Assembly: GCA_023458755.1 (NCBI GenBank)
Contig: JAEWYE010000024.1
Coordinates: forward strand, 1-44,059
Length of the DNA: 44,059 bases
Direction of reading: 5' to 3'
Origin: Bacillota bacterium
GTDB lineage: Bacteria; Bacillota; Clostridia; Oscillospirales; Acutalibacteraceae
The translations under genes were made by a program, and so were the position numbers. Shown here piece after piece: positions 29,998 to 37,754 of this stretch. The notes under the pieces are model-generated. The model searched no databases. It had not been told where the DNA came from and saw only the letters and a program-made list of their open reading frames with translations. The number at the start of each line of letters is the position of its first letter. Positions within the stretch are counted from its first letter, which is position 1.

Positions 29998-30864
29998 ATG
30001 AACCCTTTGCTTTTTCTGGTATTTATTTTACTGACAATCATCCTTTACTGCATTTTTGCTAATGTGCTCCGACTACCATCTTTCAAAGCGAATCGCGCCT
30101 TTAAGAAAAAAAACGCACACAAGCAGCATACCTTTTCAACTATGCTGGATGTTTTCTCAAAGTCTGCAACAAAACATATTCCAATGAGCATTTTGAAACA
30201 AGCCGAATTGAAAAAAGTTTTGCAGGCGGCAAATATTGAAGTAACCCCAAAAGAATATCTGGCAGCAGCGATCGTTCATTCGCTGCTTTTTCTTTTATTT
30301 GCGATTCCACTGTTTTTTATCAATCATCTTATAGCGCTGATTCCGGCCGCATTCACTTGTTACATATTTTATAGCCGATACCATTCGGCATTTAAGGCCG
30401 GGGATAAGCGCAAAATTGATATTGAAAAGGAACTGCCGCGCTTTGTCGCATATATGGCACATACCCTTAAAAGCAGTCACAATCTGATTAATATGATAGA
30501 CACGTACAAGGCAAATTACCACAGTGCGTTGACCGATGAACTTGCTTTCACGGTAGCCGATATGCGTACCGGTAACCAGGAACGAGCATTGCAGCATTTG
30601 GAAGCCAGAATCAATTCGCCGCTGATGGGCGAGCTTGTTCGCGGTTTACTTTCAGCTTCCAGGGGGGAGGATATGACCGCATACTTTGATAACCTCAGCT
30701 ACAAGTTGACTGAGGTTGGCCAGCAGAGACTAAAAGAACAGGCACTAAAAAAAGAGCCAAAAATCGCGCGAATGTCTTATCTGCTTTTCGGTGTTGCGAT
30801 GGTTTCAATATTTGTCATTTTAATTATCTCTGTACAGTCTGCATTCTCCATGATGGGAGGATAA
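29998..30864 (+). CDS. TadC-like pilus platform protein
   Basis: A 288-residue membrane protein. An N-terminal helix is followed by a hairpin at about 86-122, the GspF-type loop (DIEKELPRFVAYMAHTLKSS and LMGELVRGLLSASRGEDMTA) and a C-terminal helix (VAMVSIFVILIISVQSAFSM). The GspF loop follows the TadB pattern. GGGAGG precedes the ATG. It starts 18 bases after tadB and ends 4 bases before the first pseudopilin-like gene. Confidence 0.87.
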   Translation: MNPLLFLVFILLTIILYCIFANVLRLPSFKANRAFKKKNAHKQHTFSTMLDVFSKSATKHIPMSILKQAELKKVLQAANIEVTPKEYLAAAIVHSLLFLLFAIPLFFINHLIALIPAAFTCYIFYSRYHSAFKAGDKRKIDIEKELPRFVAYMAHTLKSSHNLINMIDTYKANYHSALTDELAFTVADMRTGNQERALQHLEARINSPLMGELVRGLLSASRGEDMTAYFDNLSYKLTEVGQQRLKEQALKKEPKIARMSYLLFGVAMVSIFVILIISVQSAFSMMGG

Positions 30865-30868
30865 GAAC

Positions 30869-31294
30869 ATGCAAAAATTACAGCACATTTTAAAAAGCAA
30901 TCGCGGCGGTGTAAGTCAATTTGTTGCGGCCACCATATCCATGTTGGCTATTATCATGCTGTTCCTTGCACTTACGGCCGGCTTAAAGACCTTCAATGAA
31001 TATGGAACGCTAAATGACTTCGGTAATGAGTTGATTAAGACAGCTGCAAATACCGGCCGCTGCTCCGGAGATAAATTAACTGATCGTTACGATCAGCTTG
31101 CTGCATCCACTGGTATAAAGCCAACTGCCACCTATTCAGCAGATTTTTTTAATCCGGATGATAAAACCGTACAATACGGCAATGTAATTACTCTGCAGCT
31201 TTCCTTAGATACTCATATTTCAGCTGTTGGTATTTCAATTCCGATTACGCTGCAGGTTACGAAAACAGCCGAATCTCAGCAATATTGGAAGTAG
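30869..31294 (+). CDS. TadE/TadF-like pseudopilin 1
   Basis: A 141-residue protein. A short basic leader (SNRGG) is followed by a hydrophobic helix (FVAATISMLAIIMLFLALTA) and an extracellular domain of about 100 residues (NTGRCSGDKLTDRYDQLAAS). This is the layout of TadE/TadF pseudopilins, which assist assembly and are cut by the A24 peptidase. There is no Glu at +5 after the Gly-Gly junction, so cleavage would be atypical. GGAGG precedes the ATG, directly after tadC. Confidence 0.72.
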   Translation: MQKLQHILKSNRGGVSQFVAATISMLAIIMLFLALTAGLKTFNEYGTLNDFGNELIKTAANTGRCSGDKLTDRYDQLAASTGIKPTATYSADFFNPDDKTVQYGNVITLQLSLDTHISAVGISIPITLQVTKTAESQQYWK

Positions 31295-31305
31295 GAGGAA
31301 TAACA

Positions 31306-31785
31306 TTGCTTAAAAAAACACGAACCCTCTTACACAGCAACCGTGGTGACGCTTTGATATTCGGCATTGTAATGATGCTGGTTGTACTTATGGTTTATTA
31401 CTGCGTGCTTACATTTACAAAACTTAAAATCACTACAGCACATATCCAAAATACCGCCGAGCAAGTTCTTGACACCTACACCACTACACAAGGGCGCAAT
31501 GCGGTAGAATCCATTAAAAATGGAACAGATTATACCGTAGTGCTGGACAAAGACCTGTATACCCAACGTTTGAAGGACGCATTGGATATTAATAATGATT
31601 TTACCGGATATGACCAGAATCGAAAAGGGTTTCAGATATCTGATGTAACTCTGAACTATTCGGTCAGTAATACCATTGATTCCAATGTTGCCTTTAAGCT
31701 CAATGAACCTATCTACTTTTTCGGCATTGAAGTTACGGCGATAAATGCCACCGTAACGGTGGCAAGCAAATACAATATAAAATAA
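31306..31785 (+). CDS. TadE/TadF-like pseudopilin 2
   Basis: A 159-residue protein. SNRGDAL precedes a hydrophobic helix (LIFGIVMMLVVLMVYYCVLT) and an extracellular domain (ITTAHIQNTAEQVLDTYTTT, FKLNEPIYFFGIEVTAINAT). It is a second TadE/F-like pseudopilin. The start is TTG at 31306, 7 bases after AGGAGG; an earlier TTG at 31285 overlaps the previous stop and has no RBS. The Arg-Gly-Asp junction is shared with the left element's pilin-like proteins. Confidence 0.7.
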   Translation: MLKKTRTLLHSNRGDALIFGIVMMLVVLMVYYCVLTFTKLKITTAHIQNTAEQVLDTYTTTQGRNAVESIKNGTDYTVVLDKDLYTQRLKDALDINNDFTGYDQNRKGFQISDVTLNYSVSNTIDSNVAFKLNEPIYFFGIEVTAINATVTVASKYNIK

Positions 31786-31798
31786 AGGAGCGAGCAAA

Positions 31799-32209
31799 AT
31801 GTTAGTAGCAACAGCAATCGGCAGACTTGTAGCGGAACCACAGCTTCGGGAGATCAAAAGGGACAATAAAACATATTCCGTTTGCGAATTCCGGTTGGCC
31901 TGCCAGCAGCGAAAAGACAAGGTTGATTTTGTAAAAGTTGCGGCATGGCGCGGAATGGGAGATTTTATTTTCAATCATGTCCATAAAGGGCAAAAGATTT
32001 TTGTAAGCGGAGAATTAACAATTCCACCTTATGACAAGGAGAAGGGACGAGCCTTTGAACCTTATATCACGGTTAAACAGTTTGAATTCTGTGACAGTAA
32101 GAAAAAAGAGCTTGCTCAGGAGCCACCTGCAGAAGCTCCGGCACCGGATGATGAAAGTCTTTACGATTCTTTCAGCGAGGATGACATTGCCGGCAGCATC
32201 CCTGAATAA
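31799..32209 (+). CDS. ssb: Single-stranded DNA-binding protein
   Basis: A 136-residue OB-fold protein: MLVATAIGRLVAEPQLREIK, YSVCEFRLACQQRKDKVDFV, KVAAWRGMGDFIFNHVHKGQ and FVSGELTIPPY. This is the standard SSB layout. The acidic tail (DDESLYDSFSEDDIAGSIPE) lacks the classical DDDIPF end. On conjugative elements it coats the transferred strand. AAAGGAGCG precedes the ATG. It follows the pseudopilins by 13 bases, which ties the pilus genes to the DNA-transfer genes on one transcript. Confidence 0.92.
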   Translation: MLVATAIGRLVAEPQLREIKRDNKTYSVCEFRLACQQRKDKVDFVKVAAWRGMGDFIFNHVHKGQKIFVSGELTIPPYDKEKGRAFEPYITVKQFEFCDSKKKELAQEPPAEAPAPDDESLYDSFSEDDIAGSIPE

Positions 32210-32219
32210 TTTGCCCCCC

Positions 32220-32271
32220 AGGCGTGATGAAAAACAGATCCATTTCGGATTCATTCATCACGCCTTTTTAT
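32220..32271 (+). terminator. Intrinsic terminator after ssb
   Basis: AGGCGTGATGA (32220-32230) pairs with TCATCACGCCT (32255-32265), followed by TTTTTATTT. Transcription of the Tad-ssb unit probably ends, at least partly, here. Confidence 0.85.
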
Positions 32272-32297
32272 TTAAAAATTGAGAGGAGTTAAAAATT

Positions 32298-32540
32298 ATG
32301 GTTAAAGAAGATTTAGAAAAATATGTGGATGGCGCGGTTGTGGATAATGTTGCAACTGCAGTGTTTCACACCGATGCTGAAGTCATTTTTCAAGATGATA
32401 ACGGTCGTCTTTTTTTCTTTTCCGTGGATGATCCGACAGCATTTGAGCTCGGAACCGTGGCCACTGTTGAAGTTTTGATACCACTAGATCAAGCCAACGA
32501 GCAGATAAAAAGAAAAATCAGTGAAGCATTGAGGGGGTAG
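32298..32540 (+). CDS. Unrecognised small protein
   Basis: An 80-residue soluble protein (DLEKYVDGAVVDNVATAVFH, FFSVDDPTAFELGTVATVEV). No known motif or membrane helix. GAGGAG precedes the ATG. It lies between the ssb terminator and the large primase-like gene and ends 6 bases before it, so it is probably co-transcribed with the transfer genes. Confidence 0.6.
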   Translation: MVKEDLEKYVDGAVVDNVATAVFHTDAEVIFQDDNGRLFFFSVDDPTAFELGTVATVEVLIPLDQANEQIKRKISEALRG

Positions 32541-32546
32541 AAAATC

Positions 32547-35030
32547 ATGCCATATGACAAAGCACAGGCTGCAGCTTACCAGGCACAACAATATCAAAAC
32601 ATGAAATCCACGTTGCAAAGCGTGATGGACAGCTATGAGCGAAATCCGGAATTGATAGCTGAAATGCTTGAGTTTAAAAACAGATTCTACAACTATTCCA
32701 TCAACAATACTCAGCTCATTTACGAACAGAATCCGGCTGCTACATATGTCGGCAGCTACCAAAAATGGAATGAGCAAGGTTACCATGTTAGAAAAGGACA
32801 AAAAGGTATCAAGATTTTTGTTCCTATAAAAACTCAGCTTTTCCAAATTGGAGAGCAGAACGGCAAAAAACAATTTAAAAAAGTGTCAGATGCCACGCCG
32901 GAAGAGCAGGAGCAAATAAACTCCGGCAGACTTAAACCTTTTCTGACAACACGTTTCACCGTTGGCAATGTTTTTGATATTTCTCAAACGGACTGTCCGC
33001 CGGAAGATTACCCTAAGTTGTTTCATATGGGATACTCATCCGAGCAACATGCAAAACTTTATGATGTTGTCAAGGCTTATGCAGAAAGCAAAGAACATCC
33101 GGTTCTCGAAAAAGACCTGCAGTCTATTGCTCTACGTGGACAATTTTTCCCGCTAACAGGAGGAATCGAAATCAGTGATAAGCTGAATGACACCGAGAAA
33201 CTTTCCACCCTTACGCACGAACTAGGCCACGCTTTACTTCACGGTGTTGATGAAAACAAACCGGCCAGCGTTGTTGAGTTGGAAGCCGACTGCATATCCA
33301 TCATGCTGCAGAAAGAATTAGGCATTGATTTGACTGATTCACGAAAAAACCATTTTGTCCAGCATTTCAATAAATGCAAAGACAATATAAAAGACTTTAA
33401 GCTGGATGAAGTCCTGAAAAATGTGAACGCTGCTTACTTCAATCTTCGTAATGAAATTGACCCGATGATTGAGCAAGCAATGGCACAGGCCGAAAAAGCT
33501 CAGGATACCAAATCCGCTTTAGAAGCTTTAACACCGGAGCAGAAAGAAGAAATTATTAACGGTTTTGAAATGGCAAGAGATTACGGTGTAGCGGATCATC
33601 TGTCTGAACAGGATTTATCTCAGTATGACACTATCATCGAAGAACGAGCTGCTGCAGCTAAGAAAGAAAATGTACCGACACAAGAGCATCTGATGGAACA
33701 GCAACTGAAAGACTTGTACCCAACAATGAAAACAAACGCTGGGTACTATATTCTTGACGAAGTACCGGGTTATGCTGTTGGCTTCAACCCAAAAGCACCG
33801 GAAGCATTGGTGCTGTGGTCAGTTTATGAGAACAACGATTACCGAGACGGCATCTATCGGCATACGCTAAGCGGATTTGATTATCGGGACTTGGTAGAAT
33901 CCGGACTTCATGTGGAACGGATTGAAGAAATTCTGTCTGAAGTCGGGTATACCTATGAGCCAATGGTGACGGAAGATGTACAGCAGTCGGAACCTACAAC
34001 AGAGCCTACAGCAAAACAACCGACTTCACCGTCTGCATTGAAAAGCCGTACAGATTTCAAAGAGCAGGACGCCGCCGTGCTGGAATACATAAAGCACAAC
34101 GTACCCATTTTGAAGGTTGCGGAAGACATGGGCTTCACCCCGCAGAAGATCGGCACACTCTACACTTTAAAAGAACATGACAGTGTGCGTTTTTATGAAG
34201 ATACTAACAGCTTTCATCGTTTTTCAACGAATGTCGGCGGTTCAACCATAGACTTTGTAAAGCACTTCGGCGGAATGAATGAAAAAGAAGCTATTCAGTC
34301 CCTGAAAGATAAATATCTCGGTAATCGGTTTGACGCTTTGCCGCCGCCTCCCCCTGTACAGCCTGCAGCTCCGAAAGAACAGAAGCCCTTCGAACTTCCG
34401 GAAAAGGCAGACGGCAAATTTGCTCGTGCATTTGCCTATCTTACAAAAACACGCTGCCTGGATGCAGACATTGTTCAACGCTGCATGAAGGATGGCCTCA
34501 TTTATGAGGATAACAAACACAACGTTGTATTTGTTGGAACGGATGAAGGAGGGAAGCCAGCATATGCTACCCGGCATACCACGCTTACAAATTCTGATTT
34601 TAAACGTGACGTTGCCGGTAGCCGGCAGGATATCGGATTCATGGTAGACAATAAGGCAGACAAGCTCTATGTTTGTGAAGCTCCTATTGATGCACTTTCA
34701 ATCATGTGTCTGCGCAAGCATCAGGGGCAAGATTGTAACAAGGCCAGCTACCTTGCTACATGCGGCACTGGCAAAGATATTGCTTTGTACAACCGCTTAA
34801 AGCAACACCCCAACATAAAGAATGTCGTTCTAGCAAACGATAACGACGAAGCCGGTCAAAAGGCCAATCGTAAAATTTACGATCACCTAAAAGCAAATTA
34901 CCCCCAGATAAATGTAAGTTATCTGAGACCGAAAGAAAAGGACATCAACGAACATCTTTGCAAATTTTGTGAAGGGAAATGCACTCCCACAGCCCCTAAA
35001 AAAAACAAAGTAAAGGAAGTTGAACGATAA
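32547..35030 (+). CDS. LtrC-like polyvalent protein: ArdC N-domain, zincin, Toprim
   Basis: An 827-residue multidomain protein. ArdC-like ssDNA-binding N-terminus at about 15-110 (FKNRFYNYSINNTQLIYEQN, KWNEQGYHVRKGQKGIKIFV). Zincin-like metallopeptidase at about 205-260 (TLTHELGHALLHG with HExxH, ELEADCISIML). A YodL-like stretch near 385-470 (EVPGYAVGFNPKAPEALVLW). A CHC2-like DUF3991 domain at about 505-600 (FKEQDAAVLEYIKHNVP) and a Toprim_2 domain at about 680-820 (LYVCEAPIDALSIMC, NVVLANDNDEAGQKANRKIY). It probably protects or primes the transferred strand. GGGGG precedes the ATG. Confidence 0.85.
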   Translation: MPYDKAQAAAYQAQQYQNMKSTLQSVMDSYERNPELIAEMLEFKNRFYNYSINNTQLIYEQNPAATYVGSYQKWNEQGYHVRKGQKGIKIFVPIKTQLFQIGEQNGKKQFKKVSDATPEEQEQINSGRLKPFLTTRFTVGNVFDISQTDCPPEDYPKLFHMGYSSEQHAKLYDVVKAYAESKEHPVLEKDLQSIALRGQFFPLTGGIEISDKLNDTEKLSTLTHELGHALLHGVDENKPASVVELEADCISIMLQKELGIDLTDSRKNHFVQHFNKCKDNIKDFKLDEVLKNVNAAYFNLRNEIDPMIEQAMAQAEKAQDTKSALEALTPEQKEEIINGFEMARDYGVADHLSEQDLSQYDTIIEERAAAAKKENVPTQEHLMEQQLKDLYPTMKTNAGYYILDEVPGYAVGFNPKAPEALVLWSVYENNDYRDGIYRHTLSGFDYRDLVESGLHVERIEEILSEVGYTYEPMVTEDVQQSEPTTEPTAKQPTSPSALKSRTDFKEQDAAVLEYIKHNVPILKVAEDMGFTPQKIGTLYTLKEHDSVRFYEDTNSFHRFSTNVGGSTIDFVKHFGGMNEKEAIQSLKDKYLGNRFDALPPPPPVQPAAPKEQKPFELPEKADGKFARAFAYLTKTRCLDADIVQRCMKDGLIYEDNKHNVVFVGTDEGGKPAYATRHTTLTNSDFKRDVAGSRQDIGFMVDNKADKLYVCEAPIDALSIMCLRKHQGQDCNKASYLATCGTGKDIALYNRLKQHPNIKNVVLANDNDEAGQKANRKIYDHLKANYPQINVSYLRPKEKDINEHLCKFCEGKCTPTAPKKNKVKEVER

Positions 35031-35188
35031 TGGCAGATAAAAAAGCAAAAGAAATCAAAGGTATGGTGGAAGCTATCTTAGCTCAAAAAGGACAGAGCTA
35101 TGACGATTGGCTTTACCAAAAGCACCTAGAATGTTTGGCCGAAAATTCAGAAACCGTTTTGGCCGCACTCAAAAATGTTCACCAATAA
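35030..35188 (+). CDS. Unrecognised 52-residue protein
   Basis: A 52-residue acidic helical protein (KEIKGMVEAILAQKGQSYDD, WLYQKHLECLAENSETVLAA). Its ATG shares one base with the stop of the large upstream gene, so translation is coupled, and GGAAG lies upstream. No family is recognised. Similar small proteins accompany ArdC-type genes in ICEs, but this is only impression. Confidence 0.55.
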   Translation: MADKKAKEIKGMVEAILAQKGQSYDDWLYQKHLECLAENSETVLAALKNVHQ

Positions 35189-35215
35189 AAAATTTACATA
35201 ATTGGAGGAAATATT

Positions 35216-35485
35216 ATGAATCAACTATTAGCACCAGTTCAATTAGCCGTTTCAATGCCCGCCGGCCTTTCAGAAACAATCAACAATTTTATGACAGCAG
35301 GTCAAATTATCGGCGGTCTGTTAGCTGGCATTTTTCTTTTAATTGCTGCCATACAGCTTATGAGCGGTGGTCGTAATGCAGTAGAAGTAAGCAAGTTCAG
35401 AATTATTTGCGTTATTGTCGGCATGGTTCTTGTCGCCGGATGTACCGTAATTAAAACATTTATCTCAGGCCTGATTCAATTTTAA
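35216..35485 (+). CDS. VirB2/TrbC-like membrane protein (Maff2-like)
   Basis: An 89-residue protein with two membrane helices (about 28-52, IIGGLLAGIFLLIAAIQLMS, and about 62-85, ICVIVGMVLVAGCTVIKTFI). The size and hairpin are typical of VirB2-type pilin-like or Maff2-like subunits of Gram-positive type IV secretion systems. It lies directly upstream of virD4. GGAGG precedes the ATG. No signal peptide is obvious. Confidence 0.72.
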   Translation: MNQLLAPVQLAVSMPAGLSETINNFMTAGQIIGGLLAGIFLLIAAIQLMSGGRNAVEVSKFRIICVIVGMVLVAGCTVIKTFISGLIQF

Positions 35486-35509
35486 CATTAAAATAAGGGT
35501 GGAAAGGAT

Positions 35510-35538
35510 AGTAAGTCGGACATTTTGTCCGACTTACT
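35510..35538. repeat. Palindrome family A, copy 10
   Basis: Arms AGTAAGTCGGACA and TGTCCGACTTACT (13 bp) around TTT, followed by TATTTTTTAT. It is terminator-like and stands between the VirB2-like gene and virD4, 24 bases before the virD4 ATG. Confidence 0.9.
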
Positions 35539-35561
35539 TATTTTTTATGGGTGGTGAAATT

Positions 35562-37754
35562 ATGAATAAATCTGAAAATTTCCGAATGAGGCTACAACGT
35601 TTTTTATCTAATACACGAGTAGTTTTAACAATTGGCATTTTGGTTTTTCTTATATTGATGGTAGTAATTAACTTTGCGACTACATTGGCTGTACAGGGTT
35701 ATGATTATTTATTATTTGGTTTAAAGCACAAAGGTGTTATAAACAAATGGATTTGGCCAAGCCCATTTATATTTAATATAAAATTCATTTGGGTATATCT
35801 CTTTGGTGCACTTTTATCTTTAGCATTTGCGGTACGACTGGGAATTTTGATGAAAACAAATTTCACGCCTCTTTCTGACAATGAAGTAAAAGGAAGCAGA
35901 CACTGGACACCTACCGAGAATCTAACCGAAGAGTATCGAAGTGTTCCGGATACAAAAAAGGAATATGAAGGTAAGGGCGGTTTTCCAATATCACGTTATA
36001 AAGACAAAATTTTCATTGATGACAGTCCGGTCAACAATCTGATTATCGGTACGACACGAAGCGGCAAGGGTGAATTATTTGTGGTGCCGGCTATTGATAT
36101 ATACAGTCGAGCGAAAGAAATGAAATATAAAGCAAGCATAATTGCGGCCGATCCAAAAGGCGAACTTGCCGGCGCATCCAAAGAAGAACTGGAAAAGCGC
36201 GGTTATAATGTTCTGGTTTTTGACTTATTGCATTTTGCCGGCCTATCCTATAACCCGCTGCAACTTGTAAAAGAGGCATATTTAAAAGGTGATAAAGCCG
36301 AGGCGCAACTGCTTGCCAACACACTTTCAAATATTATGTTTAATGACCCCACGGCAAAGGATAAAACATGGAATAATTGGAGTATGGCTCTGACTAATGC
36401 ACTTATCCTTGCTGTAACGATAGACTGCTGCGCTGCAGCTGATCATTGCACAGATGCAAAAGAGAAAGAAGCCTGGTATGACAAAATCAATATGTATTCA
36501 GTTACGCGCCTGTTGGTTGACCTTGGTGAACCAGACAGTGAAGACGAAGAACAGCAAAAAAGCCAGTTAGATTACTTCTTTGCCGGCAGAGAGTTAAATG
36601 ATATTGCAAGAATCCAGTATGCGTCTGTAGCCGCCGCGACCGGAAAGACCAAAGGCAATATTTATGCAAATACTCTTGCCGTGCTGATTAAGTTTACTAT
36701 GGACAATATCGCAAAAATGACAAGCAAAAACAATATTAATCTGGTTGACATTGGATTTAATAAAGAACAACCAACCGCGGTATTTATGGTAATGCCTGAC
36801 TATGATACTTCGAATCACTTTTTGATTACGATGTTCATAAGCCAATTATACTATATTCTTTCAAAAACCAGTTCACTATCAGATGGAGGCAAATGTTATC
36901 GCGAAGTTGTCTTTCTTTTGGATGAATTCGGTAATATTACACCTATTCCGGATATGTCTCACATTGTGACCGTATGTCTAGGCCGTAATATCCGCTTTGA
37001 CCTGATCGTGCAGGCTTATTCACAGATTTATAAACTGTACGGACAAGAAGACGGCAAAACTATTATTGGCAACTGCGGCAACCAGATTTATTTGCTTACT
37101 ATCGAACTTGATACTGCAGAAAAGTATTCAAAACTAATCGGCAACAAAACAATCATGGTATCATCCCGCAGTGGTGACAGCAATTTATCGTTAGATAAAA
37201 ACATTACCGAACACGTTGATACGCAGCCGCTATTGAATCCAAATGAACTGATGGAGTTTATTCCCGGTGAAAACGTTGTTGTTCGTGTTACCAAACGTGA
37301 AGATCTAAAGCACAACAAAATCCGGCCGAATCCCATTTTTAACCACAATGAAACCATTATGAAATATCGCTATGAATATTTGGCAGATGTCTTCGATACG
37401 CAAAAATCCTTTGAATCGCTGAATTTATCTGAAAACTGCATACACAAAGATGTTGCTCTTGAAGACATCACATATATTCCTGGCTTACCGGCTAAACCGG
37501 GGAAAGAATCAGAAAAACCAATCATGGAAGAGCAGCAATTTAATGAAAGCAAACCTTTTTTCAGCTCGTTATCGAAACGGCAGAAAGAAAGTATCCTGAA
37601 CTTTCTGTCAAATTCCGATATTGATTTAGATACAGAACTGACTACAGCCGATTTTGATATGTTTCTGCAGGAACTTCTTGATAACGGCCAGATTACACAG
37701 CAAACTTATGATGATATCTATAATGTCATCACGGAGGGGAGAGAAATCACTTGA
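35562..37754 (+). CDS. VirD4/TraG coupling protein (T4CP)
   Basis: A 730-residue coupling ATPase that links the relaxosome to the transfer channel. Two N-terminal membrane helices (about 17-45 and 70-92). Walker A IIGTTRSGKGELFVVP at about 160-175, Walker B VVFLLDEFGNI at about 448-458, and TVCLGRNIRFDLIVQAYSQI downstream (T4CP motif). The length matches Gram-positive TraG/VirD4 proteins. GGTGGTG 5-6 bases before the ATG at 35562 fixes the start; an earlier start would run through palindrome A10. Its stop overlaps the next start. Confidence 0.94.
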   Translation: MNKSENFRMRLQRFLSNTRVVLTIGILVFLILMVVINFATTLAVQGYDYLLFGLKHKGVINKWIWPSPFIFNIKFIWVYLFGALLSLAFAVRLGILMKTNFTPLSDNEVKGSRHWTPTENLTEEYRSVPDTKKEYEGKGGFPISRYKDKIFIDDSPVNNLIIGTTRSGKGELFVVPAIDIYSRAKEMKYKASIIAADPKGELAGASKEELEKRGYNVLVFDLLHFAGLSYNPLQLVKEAYLKGDKAEAQLLANTLSNIMFNDPTAKDKTWNNWSMALTNALILAVTIDCCAAADHCTDAKEKEAWYDKINMYSVTRLLVDLGEPDSEDEEQQKSQLDYFFAGRELNDIARIQYASVAAATGKTKGNIYANTLAVLIKFTMDNIAKMTSKNNINLVDIGFNKEQPTAVFMVMPDYDTSNHFLITMFISQLYYILSKTSSLSDGGKCYREVVFLLDEFGNITPIPDMSHIVTVCLGRNIRFDLIVQAYSQIYKLYGQEDGKTIIGNCGNQIYLLTIELDTAEKYSKLIGNKTIMVSSRSGDSNLSLDKNITEHVDTQPLLNPNELMEFIPGENVVVRVTKREDLKHNKIRPNPIFNHNETIMKYRYEYLADVFDTQKSFESLNLSENCIHKDVALEDITYIPGLPAKPGKESEKPIMEEQQFNESKPFFSSLSKRQKESILNFLSNSDIDLDTELTTADFDMFLQELLDNGQITQQTYDDIYNVITEGREIT

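Noticed and set aside
35499..35561. Longer start for the VirD4 gene
   Set aside because: It would place the family A hairpin inside the coding region, while the ATG at 35562 has a proper ribosome-binding site.
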